From Pseudomonas lijiangensis (GTDB lineage Bacteria; Pseudomonadota; Gammaproteobacteria; Pseudomonadales; Pseudomonadaceae): a DNA stretch of 64,000 bases. The stretch covers positions 1,426,001 to 1,490,000 of the forward strand of contig NZ_CP076668.1 of assembly GCF_018968705.1 (NCBI RefSeq), read 5' to 3'. Both the position numbers and the translations under genes were made by a program. The notes below the pieces were generated by a model. That model searched no databases. It was not told where the DNA came from and was given only the letters and a program-made list of their open reading frames with translations. Shown in pieces: positions 1 through 9,269 of the stretch. Numbering within the stretch: the stretch's first letter is position 1; every line of letters begins with the position of its first letter.

Positions 1-147
1 GCTTGGAGTGAGCGGCCTGACTGCATTGTCTGCCGCTCGACCCTTGGTTCGCTGCGTTTTCACGCGGCTCGACTAGCTGCCCAACCAGGCTAAAAGCTGA
101 GAGCATCCCAAACCGCGCGGGATTCTAACAGCTTGTATCACTTCGCG
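1..147. other. Intergenic region downstream of mutS
   Basis: No open frame of convincing coding character is visible. In other pseudomonads the gene downstream of mutS is fdxA, read on the same strand, so this stretch is probably its promoter and leader. A TAGAAT-like -10 hexamer can be read on the minus strand at 122-127, but no good -35 box precedes it. Confidence 0.4.
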
Positions 148-2727
148 TCAGATCCGAGTTTGCAATGAGTACAGCAACTCCAGTGCCTGGCGAGGTGTCA
201 GGTCGTCGACTTTCACCTTCGACAGCTCTTCCAGTACCGGGTGAGGCAGGCTTGCAAACAGGTCACTTTGCATCGGCGCCGCCGGTTTACCGGGTTTTGG
301 TCGTGGTTGTTCGTGGGGCAGGCTGGTGGTTTCCAGACGCTGCAAATGCTCCTTGGCGCGAGTGATGACCTTGCCCGGAACGCCCGCCAGTTGTGCCACC
401 GCCAGGCCGTAGCTCTGGCTTGCCGGCCCCGGAAGAACCCGGTGCAGGAACACGATCCGCTCGTTGTGCTCAGTGGCATTCAAATGCACGTTGGTGACCA
501 GCGGTTCGCTCTCGGGCAATACCGTCAGCTCGAAATAGTGCGTGGCGAACAGGGTATAGGCGCGCAACTGGGCGAGACATTCTGCCGCAGCCCAGGCCAG
601 GGAAAGGCCGTCAAAGGTACTGGTGCCACGGCCGACTTCGTCCATCAGCACCAGGCTGCGATCGGTCGCGTTATGCAGAATGTTGGCGGTTTCGCTCATT
701 TCCACCATGAAGGTCGAACGTCCGCCCGCCAGATCATCGCTGGAGCCGATACGGGTGAAGATCCTGTCCACCAGCGACAGCTCGCAACTGGCAGCCGGTA
801 CAAAGCTGCCAATGTGGGCCAGCAATACGATCAGTGCGGTCTGGCGCATGTAGGTCGATTTACCGCCCATGTTCGGGCCGGTGATCACCAGCATGCGGGT
901 GCTGTCATCCAGAGACAGGTCGTTGGCCACGAACGGTGTGGACAGCACTTGCTCGACGACCGGATGACGACCCTGATCGATGCGCATGCACGGCTCGCTG
1001 ACGAAGCGCGGGCAGTTGAGGTCCAGATTCAGGGCCCGCTCGGCCAGGTTGCTCAGGACGTCCAGTTCGGCCAGGGCGGCGGCGGTGTCCTGCAGCGGTG
1101 CCAGATGACCGATCAGGTCTTCCAGCAAAGCCTCGTAGAGCATTTTTTCCCGGGCCAGGGCGCGGCTCTTGGCCGACAGTGCCTTGTCCTCGAACTCTTT
1201 CAGCTCGGGCGTAATGAAGCGCTCGGCGCCTTTGAGGGTCTGGCGACGGATATAGTCGGCAGGAGCCTGTTCGGCCTGCTTGCTGGGCAGCTCGATGAAG
1301 TACCCGTGTACGCGGTTGTAGCCCACTTTCAGGTTGGCCAGGCCGGTACGGGCCTTTTCACGGGCCTCCAGGTCGATCAGAAACTGACCGGCGTTCTCGC
1401 TCAGTGACTGCAACTCGTCCAGTTCGGCGTCATAACCGGTCTTCAGCACACCGCCATCGCGGATCACTGCGGGCGGGTTATCGATGATTGCCCGTTGCAA
1501 CAGGTCTGCCAGTTCCGGGTAGGTGCTGGTGGTTCTGGCCAGTTGTTGCAGGTGCGGCGCTTCCAGGCTGGTCATTGCTTCTTGCAGCGCCGGCAGGGCG
1601 CCCAGTGCGTCGCGCAGGCGAGCCAGATCGCGAGGACGGGCGTTGCGCAGGCCGATACGCGCCAGGATGCGCTCGATATCGCCGATTTCCTTGAGCTGCG
1701 GTTGCAGGCTCTCGAAGCGGTAGCTTTCCAGGAAGCAGCCGATGGAGGTCTGGCGCGCCTGGAGAACGGTCAGGTCGCGCAGTGGGCGATTCAGCCAGCG
1801 GGTCAGCAGGCGTGTGCCCATTGCGGTCTGGCAGCGGTCCATGACCGATTGCAGGGTGTTGTCGCGTCCACCGGCCAGATTGGTGTCCAGTTCGAGGTTG
1901 CGGCGGCTGGCGGCGTCCAGCACCACGGTATCGTCCAGACGCTCGTGGCGCAGACTGCGCAAGTGCGGCAAGGCGGTGCGCTGGGTTTCCTTGGCGTAGC
2001 TCAGCAGGCAACCTGCTGCACCGATGGCCAGTGTCAGGGTTTCGCAGCCAAAGCCTTTGAGGTCCTGGGTTGCAAACTGCTGGCACAGGCTTTTATGGGC
2101 CGAGTCACGCTCGAAATCCCAGGGTGCACGGCGGCGTGAACCACGGCGCTTTTCCGCTGGCAGGCCTTGAGGCCAGTCATCGGGGATCAGCAGTTCGACC
2201 GGGTTGATGCGCTCAAGCTCGGCCAGCAGATTTTCCCAGCCCTTGATTTCAAGCACGCTGAAATTGCCGCTGGTGATGTCCAGTACCGCCAGACCAAACA
2301 GGCGTTCGTCACCCAGCACGGCGGCGAGCAGGTTGTCCCGGCGCTCGTCCAGGAACGCTTCGTCACTGATGGTGCCCGGCGTGATGATGCGCACGACCTG
2401 ACGTTCCACCGGCCCCTTGCTGGTTGCCGGATCGCCGACCTGCTCGCAGATCACCACCGATTCGCCCAGCTTTACCAGCTTGGCCAGATAGCCTTCTGCG
2501 GCATGGTAGGGAATGCCGCACATGGGGATGCTCTGGCCTGCCGACTGACCGCGTGCAGTCAGGGTGATATCCAGCAGCTTGGCGGCTTTCTTGGCGTCTT
2601 CGTAGAAAATTTCATAGAAGTCGCCCATGCGATAGAACATCAGTTGATCAGGATGCTGGTTCTTCAGCTTCCAGTACTGCTGCATCATCGGGGTGTGCGA
2701 AGAGAGATCGGAAATTGCTTTATTCAT
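148..2727 (-). CDS. mutS: DNA mismatch repair protein MutS
   Basis: MutS recognises mispaired and unpaired bases and starts methyl-independent or MutL-dependent mismatch repair. The 859-residue product has the mismatch-reading loop GDFYE at residues 35-39 (Phe37 stacks on the mismatch, Glu39 contacts it), the connector and lever domains, and the C-terminal ABC-type ATPase with Walker [10 protein letters not shown] at 617-625 followed by the [12 protein letters not shown]alker B/signature region. The open frame extends 18 codons further upstream, but the start MNKAISD at 2727 matches Pseudomonas MutS and gives the usual length. It is transcribed away from the small gene and cinA, with about 260 bp between the divergent starts. 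Identification is secure; only the start is a choice. Confidence 0.97.
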   Translation of the reverse strand: MNKAISDLSSHTPMMQQYWKLKNQHPDQLMFYRMGDFYEIFYEDAKKAAKLLDITLTARGQSAGQSIPMCGIPYHAAEGYLAKLVKLGESVVICEQVGDPATSKGPVERQVVRIITPGTISDEAFLDERRDNLLAAVLGDERLFGLAVLDITSGNFSVLEIKGWENLLAELERINPVELLIPDDWPQGLPAEKRRGSRRRAPWDFERDSAHKSLCQQFATQDLKGFGCETLTLAIGAAGCLLSYAKETQRTALPHLRSLRHERLDDTVVLDAASRRNLELDTNLAGGRDNTLQSVMDRCQTAMGTRLLTRWLNRPLRDLTVLQARQTSIGCFLESYRFESLQPQLKEIGDIERILARIGLRNARPRDLARLRDALGALPALQEAMTSLEAPHLQQLARTTSTYPELADLLQRAIIDNPPAVIRDGGVLKTGYDAELDELQSLSENAGQFLIDLEAREKARTGLANLKVGYNRVHGYFIELPSKQAEQAPADYIRRQTLKGAERFITPELKEFEDKALSAKSRALAREKMLYEALLEDLIGHLAPLQDTAAALAELDVLSNLAERALNLDLNCPRFVSEPCMRIDQGRHPVVEQVLSTPFVANDLSLDDSTRMLVITGPNMGGKSTYMRQTALIVLLAHIGSFVPAASCELSLVDRIFTRIGSSDDLAGGRSTFMVEMSETANILHNATDRSLVLMDEVGRGTSTFDGLSLAWAAAECLAQLRAYTLFATHYFELTVLPESEPLVTNVHLNATEHNERIVFLHRVLPGPASQSYGLAVAQLAGVPGKVITRAKEHLQRLETTSLPHEQPRPKPGKPAAPMQSDLFASLPHPVLEELSKVKVDDLTPRQALELLYSLQTRI

Positions 2728-2986
2728 CAGTAGGTTAGGCAAGTTCGTTAGAAGGGTGGGGCAAATTTCAGGGGGCGACATGGAATCCCTCTGGTGCCGA
2801 GGGTTGTCTGCCGTGTTTTTGCGATGGGCGCAAGGTTACCACGCACACCTCCACAACGCAGGCGCAGCTGACACTTCCTGTATCGTCACCGAAGGTTTCA
2901 GGGCGCCCAAGGATGCTGATGCCCTGTATAGACTTCCAGCGTCGCTGCTCGATAACGGGCGGCATCTTATAAAAAGGGACTTTTAT

Positions 2987-3115
2987 ATGAAAAACAAACG
3001 AGCACGAGATTCCGGTAACGGGCGCTTCATTACCGTTGATGAAGCCAAGCGTCGGCCCAAAGAAACAACCGTTGAGACGATCCGCAAACCCTCTCCCAGG
3101 AAAAAAGAGTCATAG
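2987..3115 (+). CDS. Small basic conserved protein (42 aa)
   Basis: This 42-residue frame starts at an ATG preceded by AAAAAGGGAC, a usable ribosome binding site, and reads MKNKRARDSGNGRFIT at its N-terminus, followed by a Lys/Arg/Glu-rich tail ending PRKKES. The core GNGRF(I/V)T...EAKRRP is one I recognise from short Pseudomonas proteins that are often mislabelled as multidrug transporters; it has no membrane segment and cannot be a transporter. The protein is strongly basic and probably disordered. It lies 72 bp before the cinA-like gene on the same strand and may share its transcript. A longer upstream frame in the same phase exists but lacks coding character. Function unknown. Confidence 0.6.
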   Translation: MKNKRARDSGNGRFITVDEAKRRPKETTVETIRKPSPRKKES

Positions 3116-3187
3116 TTGGCTTCTCTGGCAAGCGGTTGCCCAGGCGACCGCTTTGCCCGCTTCGTTCGGTTGGTACAGGAAAAGATC

Positions 3188-3688
3188 GTGGATGAAATAA
3201 CCCGGCTTGCCGCTTCTCTCGGCAAGCATCTGCAAGCCGTCAATGCTCAGGTGGCGACCGCCGAGTCCTGCACGGGCGGCGGGATTGCCGAAGCCATTAC
3301 TCGTATCGGCGGTAGCTCTGCCTGGTTTGAGGCAGGCTATGTCACCTATTCCAATACTCAGAAAACCCGCCAGCTCGATGTGCCTGCCGAACTCTTCGAA
3401 ACGGTGGGGGCCGTCAGCCAGCCGGTGGTTGAAGCCATGGTTCGCGGCGCACAGGAAAGAAGTGGTGCACGTTTCGCCGTGGCGGTCAGCGGCGTGGCAG
3501 GGCCGGGCGGTGGTTCGGTGGAAAAACCGGTCGGTACGGTATGGTTGTGCTGGGGCATGGGCGACATGCTCATTGCCCGGCGTCGACAGTTCGACGGTGA
3601 TCGCGATGAAGTGCGCCGACAAACGGTCAAGGCCGCGCTAGAGGGGCTGATACAGCTTGCTGTTGGAGAAATGCCAAAACAGGGGTAG
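3188..3688 (+). CDS. pncC: CinA C-terminal domain protein (nicotinamide-nucleotide amidase PncC)
   Basis: The 166-residue product corresponds to the stand-alone CinA C-terminal domain, which deamidates nicotinamide mononucleotide to nicotinic acid mononucleotide and so recycles the NMN released by DNA ligase. Family signatures visible are TAESCTGGG near residue 25, the YVTYSN segment, and the glycine-rich AVSGVAGPGGGS loop. The GTG start at 3188 is chosen because AGGA lies 7-8 bases ahead and it gives the usual length of about 165 residues; the open frame begins 24 codons earlier at a TTG with no site. It sits directly upstream of recA, as in other Gammaproteobacteria where cinA is often co-transcribed with recA. 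Confidence 0.9.
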   Translation: MDEITRLAASLGKHLQAVNAQVATAESCTGGGIAEAITRIGGSSAWFEAGYVTYSNTQKTRQLDVPAELFETVGAVSQPVVEAMVRGAQERSGARFAVAVSGVAGPGGGSVEKPVGTVWLCWGMGDMLIARRRQFDGDRDEVRRQTVKAALEGLIQLAVGEMPKQG

Positions 3689-3715
3689 GCGAGCGCTCAT
3701 CGCTGTGGAATAATA

Positions 3716-3731
3716 CTGTCTACTTATACAG
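3716..3731 (+). promoter_or_regulatory. LexA (SOS) box upstream of recA
   Basis: The sequence CTGTCTACTTATACAG fits the CTGT-N8-ACAG LexA operator exactly and lies about 50 bp before the recA start, the expected position for SOS control of recA (and of recX through read-through). Confidence 0.9.
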
Positions 3732-3782
3732 GTGTTCTGATCGCTCAGGCCCTAAATTGAATTTGATTACGTGAGGACTTCA

Positions 3783-4847
3783 ATGGACGACAACAAGAAG
3801 AAAGCCTTGGCTGCGGCCCTGGGTCAGATCGAGCGTCAATTCGGTAAAGGCGCCGTAATGCGCATGGGTGACCATGACCGTCAGGCTATTCCTTCTATTT
3901 CCACCGGTTCGCTGGGTCTGGATATCGCGCTGGGTATCGGCGGTCTGCCTAAAGGCCGGATCGTTGAAATCTACGGTCCGGAATCTTCGGGTAAAACCAC
4001 GCTGACCCTTTCGGTCATCGCTCAAGCCCAGAAAGCAGGTGCAACCTGTGCGTTCGTCGATGCCGAGCACGCACTGGACCCTGAATACGCTGGCAAGCTG
4101 GGCGTCAATGTCGACGACCTGTTGGTTTCGCAGCCGGACACGGGTGAACAGGCACTGGAAATCACCGACATGCTGGTGCGCTCCAATGCCGTTGACGTCA
4201 TCGTCGTCGACTCCGTGGCTGCACTGGTACCCAAGGCCGAAATCGAAGGCGAAATGGGCGACATGCACGTAGGTCTGCAGGCTCGTCTGATGTCCCAGGC
4301 GCTGCGCAAGATCACCGGTAACATCAAGAACGCCAACTGCCTCGTCATCTTCATCAACCAGATCCGTATGAAGATCGGCGTGATGTTCGGCAGCCCGGAA
4401 ACCACCACCGGTGGTAACGCCCTGAAGTTCTACGCCTCGGTGCGTCTGGACATCCGCCGCACTGGTGCGGTGAAAGAAGGCGACGAAGTGGTGGGTAGCG
4501 AAACCCGCGTCAAGATCGTGAAGAACAAGGTCGCTCCGCCGTTCCGTCAGGCAGAGTTCCAGATCCTTTACGGCAAGGGTATCTACCTCAACGGTGAAAT
4601 CATCGATCTGGCTGTGCTGCATGGCTTTGTCGAGAAGTCCGGCGCCTGGTACAGCTACCAGGGCAGCAAGATCGGTCAGGGTAAAGCCAACTCGGCCAAG
4701 TTCCTGGCGGATAACCCGGAAATCGGTTCGGCGCTTGAGAAGCAGATCCGTGACAAGCTGCTGACTGCTGGTGTCGACACCAAGGCTGCGGGTTCCCGTG
4801 AGCCCGCTGATGCCGACGATATGGCTGAAATCGACGCCGATATCTGA
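3783..4847 (+). CDS. recA: Recombinase RecA
   Basis: RecA forms the filament on single-stranded DNA that carries out strand exchange and triggers LexA self-cleavage. The 354-residue protein is full length, with Walker A GPESSGKT at residues 65-72, the MAW motif region with [11 protein letters not shown]1/L2 DNA-binding loops ([20 protein letters not shown] region and the [15 protein letters not shown] segment), and an acidic C-terminal tail ending [10 protein letters not shown]. An open frame begins four codons earlier, but MDDNKKK is the conserved Pseudomonas start and GTGAGGACTTCA provides the ribosome binding site. A LexA box lies upstream and recX follows after 8 bp. Confidence 0.98.
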   Translation: MDDNKKKALAAALGQIERQFGKGAVMRMGDHDRQAIPSISTGSLGLDIALGIGGLPKGRIVEIYGPESSGKTTLTLSVIAQAQKAGATCAFVDAEHALDPEYAGKLGVNVDDLLVSQPDTGEQALEITDMLVRSNAVDVIVVDSVAALVPKAEIEGEMGDMHVGLQARLMSQALRKITGNIKNANCLVIFINQIRMKIGVMFGSPETTTGGNALKFYASVRLDIRRTGAVKEGDEVVGSETRVKIVKNKVAPPFRQAEFQILYGKGIYLNGEIIDLAVLHGFVEKSGAWYSYQGSKIGQGKANSAKFLADNPEIGSALEKQIRDKLLTAGVDTKAAGSREPADADDMAEIDADI

Positions 4848-4855
4848 TCAGCCTC

Positions 4856-5323
4856 ATGCCAGTTGTGCTCGATACCACTGTCGCCGTACGACGAACCGCA
4901 ATGGACCTGCTCGCGAGACGCGAGCATGGTCGAGTCGAGCTGACGCGTAAATTGCGTCAGCGCGGCGCTTCTCCCGAGCATATCGAGTCCGCCCTTGATC
5001 GTCTGGTCGAGGAAGGGCTGCTCTCTGAATCCCGCTACCTTGAAAGCTTCGTTTCTTCCAAAGCACGTTCGGGCTATGGGCCTTTGCGTATCCGCGAAGA
5101 ACTGGGGCAGCGTGGTTTGCAGCGTGGGGATATTGAAGAAGCGCTCAGAGAGTGCGGTGTCGACTGGCAAGCCCGCTTGTACGAAACCTGGCAGCGCAAG
5201 TTCGCTGGCAGGTTGCCTGCCGATGCGAAAGAGCGTGCCCAGCAAGGCCGCTTCCTGAGCTATCGCGGGTATCCGCTGGATATGATCGGCCGCCTGTTGA
5301 GCGGCCGAGGTGAGGATGATTAG
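4856..5323 (+). CDS. recX: Regulatory protein RecX
   Basis: RecX binds and caps or destabilises RecA filaments and so limits recombinase activity. The 155-residue product shows the RecX repeat pattern: [16 protein letters not shown], then [17 protein letters not shown] and [15 protein letters not shown], with a C-terminal repeat ending [12 protein letters not shown]. Length matches other Pseudomonas RecX proteins. It starts 8 bp after the recA stop, so it is almost certainly expressed from the same SOS-controlled message at a lower level. Confidence 0.95.
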   Translation: MPVVLDTTVAVRRTAMDLLARREHGRVELTRKLRQRGASPEHIESALDRLVEEGLLSESRYLESFVSSKARSGYGPLRIREELGQRGLQRGDIEEALRECGVDWQARLYETWQRKFAGRLPADAKERAQQGRFLSYRGYPLDMIGRLLSGRGEDD

Positions 5324-5343
5324 TCGGGTATCCAGTACGGATA

Positions 5344-6420
5344 TCAGGCTTTTCTGGCAAGACTCTCCGGCAGGTTGATGTAGTCGATCAACTCGCGAAG
5401 CCGGCCCTGATTACGCCCTGTGAATGCAAAGGCGAGGCGTGTCAGGTCACTGAATTGCGCTTCGTCGTGCTCCTCCCCCTGATAACTGTGCTGATGGAAG
5501 TCCTCGCTGCTGCAAATATCGGCAAAGGTTTTCTGGATGTGCGCCATTGCCTGCTCGCTGAGCGGGTGATGCATGCGAATCACGAACTTGTTCTTCAGCC
5601 AGCGACTGGAGTGGAAGTTGCTGTAGAACCGGTTGATCTCTTCAACTGCTTCATCGGTGCTGTAAACCAGGCGCATCAGTTTCATGTCGGCTGGCAGAAT
5701 GTAGTGGTTGTCCTCCAACTGATTCTTGAGGAAGTCCAGCGCGCTCTGCCAGAATTTTCCGCCCGGTGTATCCAGCAAAACCACAGGCACCAGCGGGCTT
5801 TTGCCGGTCTGGACCAGTGTCAGCACTTCAAGTGCTTCGTCCAGGGTGCCGAAGCCGCCCGGGCATAGCACCAGCGCATCGGCTTCCTTGACGAAGAACA
5901 GCTTGCGGGTAAAGAAGAAGTGGAACGGCAGGAGGTTTTCAGTGCCATCCACCGTCGCGTTGGCATGCTGCTCGAAGGGCAGGGTGATATTGAAGCCCAG
6001 GCTGTTGTCACGTCCGGCGCCTTCATGTGCTGCAGCCATGATGCCGCCACCGGCACCGGTGATGACCATCATGTCGGAGCGCGCCAGCTTTCCCCCAAGA
6101 TCCCTGGCCTGTGCATACAGAGGATGTTCCACCGGCGTGCGTGCCGAGCCGAATACCGTCACCTTGCGGCGCCCCTTGAAGCGTTCCAGCACCCGGAAGG
6201 CTCTGTCCAGTTCGCGCAGTGTTTGCAGTGTTATCTTGGCGTCCCAGCGATTACGGCCATCTTCGGCCATGCGCAGGACGGTGAGGATCATGTCCCGATA
6301 AAGGGGCAGGTTGGGACTGTCGGGAGCGACCTGGTTGATGTGCTCCTCGATCTTGCTGGTGATATCCAGACCATTGCTCTGAAAGTGTTGCGATAGAACA
6401 TCGTTAGGTACATACGGCAT
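5344..6420 (-). CDS. LOG-family Rossmann-fold protein (TIGR00730-type)
   Basis: The 358-residue product has the lysine-decarboxylase-like/LOG fold: GSARTPVEHPLYAQA near residue 90, GAGGGIMAAAHEGA near 122, and the diagnostic PGGFGTLDEALEVL motif in the middle. LOG proteins hydrolyse nucleoside 5'-monophosphates (cytokinin-type or general nucleotide nucleosidase activity), and the family is routinely mislabelled as lysine decarboxylase. It has N- and C-terminal extensions around the LOG core but is shorter than the about 450-residue PpnN. In P. aeruginosa a homologous gene also sits next to recX. The gene ends 21 bp from the converging recX. Exact substrate unknown. Confidence 0.85.
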   Translation of the reverse strand: MPYVPNDVLSQHFQSNGLDITSKIEEHINQVAPDSPNLPLYRDMILTVLRMAEDGRNRWDAKITLQTLRELDRAFRVLERFKGRRKVTVFGSARTPVEHPLYAQARDLGGKLARSDMMVITGAGGGIMAAAHEGAGRDNSLGFNITLPFEQHANATVDGTENLLPFHFFFTRKLFFVKEADALVLCPGGFGTLDEALEVLTLVQTGKSPLVPVVLLDTPGGKFWQSALDFLKNQLEDNHYILPADMKLMRLVYSTDEAVEEINRFYSNFHSSRWLKNKFVIRMHHPLSEQAMAHIQKTFADICSSEDFHQHSYQGEEHDEAQFSDLTRLAFAFTGRNQGRLRELIDYINLPESLARKA

Positions 6421-6645
6421 TCAAGATTTCTCCTCCTGCAGAATGATTTGATCCTGACAAGACTCGTCTCAGGATCGCAAAGCATCGTACGTTGCCGCGC
6501 TCTTCAGGTTATATGATGGCTCGATAATGTCCCGCTTTCCTCTAAAAGGCTATCGATTATCGGTGGGTGGCAAGGTGCTGGAAGGGGGCTTTGCGAAGGA
6601 GCGCGCCGCCTCCAGGGCAGCGCGCAATGAAGCGAGGGATTTCGT

Positions 6646-7065
6646 TTACTTGCCGGATTTCTTGACCGCGCAGTCCGAAGCCTGGAAGGTCTGGCTGATG
6701 ACAGGGCGATTGGTCTTGTATTCGGTGAATTGATATTTCAGCACGGCGCCTTTGGTCATCAACTGGCGATAACCGTTGTTGTGGCAAACGCTGTTGCCCA
6801 ACTGGCTGCGGACGGCGTCCGGATTGGCACGCATCTGCTGCGCCTGGCCTGCACGCACGCTCAGGTGGTTGATCAACTCCTTGCCGTTGACGGTGTAACC
6901 CTGGTCCAGGATGTCTTCGTTGATTGCCCGTGGCGTGCCGACGCTGCTTTCCTTCGCGACTTTTTCCAGCATGGTGCTGAGTTCGAATTCCTGCTTTGAC
7001 GCTGCCTGCACGGCCAGAGGGGCAACGAGCAAAAGCGTAAGGGTTGGGGCGATGAGGCGCAGCAT
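6646..7065 (-). CDS. PA3611-like secreted protein (quorum-sensing-regulated virulence factor family)
   Basis: The 139-residue product begins with a clear signal peptide (MLRLIAPTLTLLLVAPLAVQA, cleaved after about residue 21) and is predicted periplasmic or secreted. The mature part carries two Cys, in SVCHNNGYR and ASDCAVKK, that could form a disulfide. The family is that of P. aeruginosa PA3611, labelled a quorum-sensing-regulated virulence factor from a structural genomics study; the molecular function is not known, and PA3611 occupies the same neighbourhood near recA-recX. The ATG at 7065 is chosen because the signal peptide begins there, although the frame continues 24 codons upstream. 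Confidence 0.8.
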   Translation of the reverse strand: MLRLIAPTLTLLLVAPLAVQAASKQEFELSTMLEKVAKESSVGTPRAINEDILDQGYTVNGKELINHLSVRAGQAQQMRANPDAVRSQLGNSVCHNNGYRQLMTKGAVLKYQFTEYKTNRPVISQTFQASDCAVKKSGK

Positions 7066-7287
7066 CAAACTCTCCTGATTCAGTGGCTGGCGGTTTTGAC
7101 CAGCGACTTCAACGTGTGTTCCGGATAACCTGCCCACGGCGCGGCTCCAATGGCGCGCCAGTATAGGTTAGGAGCAGTCGGCTCGAAAGCAGGTTGAACC
7201 GCCGGGGCTCTGGTAAACTGCGCGGACTTTTTACCCCTGTCGAGTTCTTGCTGTGTCGATGCCTTTCTTCAGCGGGCGTGTCTTTCC

Positions 7288-7998
7288 ATGAGCCATGCTG
7301 TTTCCCGCCTGCGCGATCAGCGTCTGGCCCGTAGCACCAAGCCCTTCATCGCTCGCGGTTCCCGAGCACCGCGCTGCCCGGATTGTCGGGTGATTTCCAG
7401 CTATTGTCTGTGTGGCTGGCGGCCTAAAGTCGCGGCAACTTCGGGCATGTGCCTGCTGATGTATGACACCGAGCCGTTGAAACCGACCAACACCGGCTGG
7501 CTGATTGCCGATGTCATCGAGGACACCCACGCCTTTGGCTGGTCGCGCATCGAAGTCGACGAGCAACTGTTGGCCTTGCTGGATGACCCGCAGTGGCAGC
7601 CCTATATTGTTTTTCCGGGTGAGTTCGTCGCCAAGGAGCGGGTCGTGACCCGTGTGGCGCTTGAAGAGGGCAAGCGTCCGCTGTTCATTCTTCTGGATGC
7701 GACCTGGACCGAAGCGCGCAAGATGTTCCGCAAGAGCCCTTACCTTGAGCGGTTTCCGGTACTGAGCCTGGAGCCGGAGCAGATTTCGCGTTACCGGTTG
7801 CGTCGTTCCCGTCGCGATGACCACTTCTGTACCGCCGAGGTCGCCGCGCTCTGTCTGGAGCTGGCTGAAGATACCAGTGCCAGCAGTGTGCTGGATGCTT
7901 ATCTGGACGTATTCAGCGCTCATTATCTGGGTGCCAAGTTCCAGAGGCCGATCGATCCGGATGATGCTGCTCACAGTTATCTGAAGGCTTTTCTTTGA
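7288..7998 (+). CDS. DTW-domain tRNA-uridine aminocarboxypropyltransferase
   Basis: The 236-residue product has the DTW signature (DATWTEARKMF, Asp137-Ala-Thr-Trp140) and an N-terminal set of four cysteines (Cys30, 33, 40, 42; RCPDC...YCLC) likely to bind zinc. The DTW family includes TapT, which transfers the aminocarboxypropyl group of S-adenosylmethionine to uridine 47 of tRNA (acp3U). Length and motifs fit TapT rather than the longer fused forms. No strong ribosome binding site precedes the ATG, so the start is less certain. It stands alone between a divergent secreted-protein gene and erdR. Confidence 0.85.
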   Translation: MSHAVSRLRDQRLARSTKPFIARGSRAPRCPDCRVISSYCLCGWRPKVAATSGMCLLMYDTEPLKPTNTGWLIADVIEDTHAFGWSRIEVDEQLLALLDDPQWQPYIVFPGEFVAKERVVTRVALEEGKRPLFILLDATWTEARKMFRKSPYLERFPVLSLEPEQISRYRLRRSRRDDHFCTAEVAALCLELAEDTSASSVLDAYLDVFSAHYLGAKFQRPIDPDDAAHSYLKAFL

Positions 7999-8175
7999 AG
8001 AACCGAGTGCCTGTTGTGCGGATAGAGGCCGATTGCCATTTCGGGTTGGACTCAAGGCAGTATCAAGCTTGACCACTTTTACCGGGCTGGGCATGCTTGG
8101 CGCCGCCTGAGCGCTGAACTTGCTGGCCTGGCGTAAACGTGTTCCGGGCGCTCACTATAAAAACAGGATCAAAAA

Positions 8176-8823
8176 ATGACCTACGACATCCTGATCGCCG
8201 ATGATCATCCGCTGTTTCGTAGCGCGTTGCATCAGGCGTTGAGCATCGGCCTGGGGCCTGATGTGCGGCTGGTCGAGGCAGAGAGCATTGCCCAGATCGA
8301 ATCTCATCTGGCGCAGAAGGCCGACTGGGATCTTGTCCTGCTGGATCTGAACATGCCGGGTGCCTATGGTTTTTCCGGGCTGGTGTTGTTGCGGGGTCAG
8401 TATCCACAGATTCCGGTGGTCATGATTTCGGCCCAGGAAGAGGCTTCAATCGTGGTGCGCTCCCGTGAGTTCGGCGCCAGCGGCTTCATTCCCAAGTCCA
8501 GTCCCCTGGAAACCATCCAGAAGGCGGTACGCACCGTGCTTGAGGGTGATGTCTGGTGGCCGCCGCAAGTCAATGAAGTGGTCAGCGTGTCGGATGAAGC
8601 CAAGGCAGCCAGTGCCGGCCTTGCCAGCCTGACGCCGCAGCAGTTCCGCGTCTTGACCATGGTCTGTGAAGGCTTGTTGAACAAGCAGATCGCCTATGAA
8701 CTCAGCGTTTCCGAAGCCACCATCAAGGCTCATGTCACGGCGATTTTCCGCAAGCTCGGGGTTCGCACGCGCACTCAGGCGGCGTTGTTGCTGCAACAGC
8801 TGGAATCGGTTTCGGCCAATTGA
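8176..8823 (+). CDS. erdR: Response regulator ErdR (NarL/LuxR family)
   Basis: The 215-residue protein has an N-terminal receiver domain with acidic pocket Asp9-Asp10, phosphoacceptor Asp57 (LLDLNMPG) and Lys106 (IPKSS), and a C-terminal LuxR-type helix-turn-helix (LTPQQFRVL to TIKAHVTAIFRKL). It matches ErdR, which in pseudomonads controls ethanol/acetate metabolism and activates acetyl-CoA synthetase expression in concert with the sensor MxtR. The neighbour dgkA agrees with the P. aeruginosa order. No kinase gene is adjacent, so ErdR is an orphan regulator here. A likely target, acsA, lies 50 kb downstream in this window. CAGGATC precedes the ATG as ribosome binding site. Confidence 0.85.
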   Translation: MTYDILIADDHPLFRSALHQALSIGLGPDVRLVEAESIAQIESHLAQKADWDLVLLDLNMPGAYGFSGLVLLRGQYPQIPVVMISAQEEASIVVRSREFGASGFIPKSSPLETIQKAVRTVLEGDVWWPPQVNEVVSVSDEAKAASAGLASLTPQQFRVLTMVCEGLLNKQIAYELSVSEATIKAHVTAIFRKLGVRTRTQAALLLQQLESVSAN

Positions 8824-8895
8824 GCGTCGGTTCTTCACGCTTTTTTGACCCGTGTTGCCTTAGATTTCCTCACCTTTCGACACAGTAGTCTATCC

Positions 8896-9264
8896 ATGCC
8901 TTCACCCTTCAAGGGCCAGACCGGCCTGAAACGTATCCTCAATGCTGCAGGTTATTCCTTTGACGGTCTGTCGGCCGCCTTCAAAGGGGAAGCGGCCTTT
9001 CGCCAACTGGTGCTGCTCAATGTCGTGCTGATTCCGTTGTCCTTCGTGGTCAACGTCAGCCGTGGCGAGCATGCCCTGTTGATTGCTGTATGCCTGCTGG
9101 CCCTGATCATCGAACTGCTCAACTCGGCAGTCGAAGCGGCCATTGACCGCATTTCCCTGGACCTGCACCCGTTGTCCAAGAATGCCAAGGACATGGGCAG
9201 CGCCGCCCAGCTGGTCGCGCTGAGCATGATTGCCGTGGTCTGGGGAGTGATCCTGCTCGGCTGA
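8896..9264 (+). CDS. dgkA: Diacylglycerol kinase DgkA
   Basis: This small integral inner-membrane enzyme phosphorylates diacylglycerol left over from periplasmic glucan or lipopolysaccharide modification, returning it as phosphatidic acid. The 122-residue sequence has the family core: an amphipathic N-terminal helix, then three membrane helices, with the signature E-(L/I)-LNSA(V/I)E near residue 75 and downstream LSKNAKDMGSAAQ. The start MPSPFKG at 8896 gives the usual length of about 120 residues; the frame extends upstream without coding character. It follows erdR by 72 bp and ends 5 bp before the converging finR. Confidence 0.93.
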   Translation: MPSPFKGQTGLKRILNAAGYSFDGLSAAFKGEAAFRQLVLLNVVLIPLSFVVNVSRGEHALLIAVCLLALIIELLNSAVEAAIDRISLDLHPLSKNAKDMGSAAQLVALSMIAVVWGVILLG

Positions 9265-9269
9265 CCTTT

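Noticed and set aside
6527..6733. 68-codon plus-strand frame between the LOG gene and the PA3611-like gene
   Set aside because: Its second half is antisense to the 3' end of the secreted-protein gene and it has no ribosome binding site or recognisable domain.
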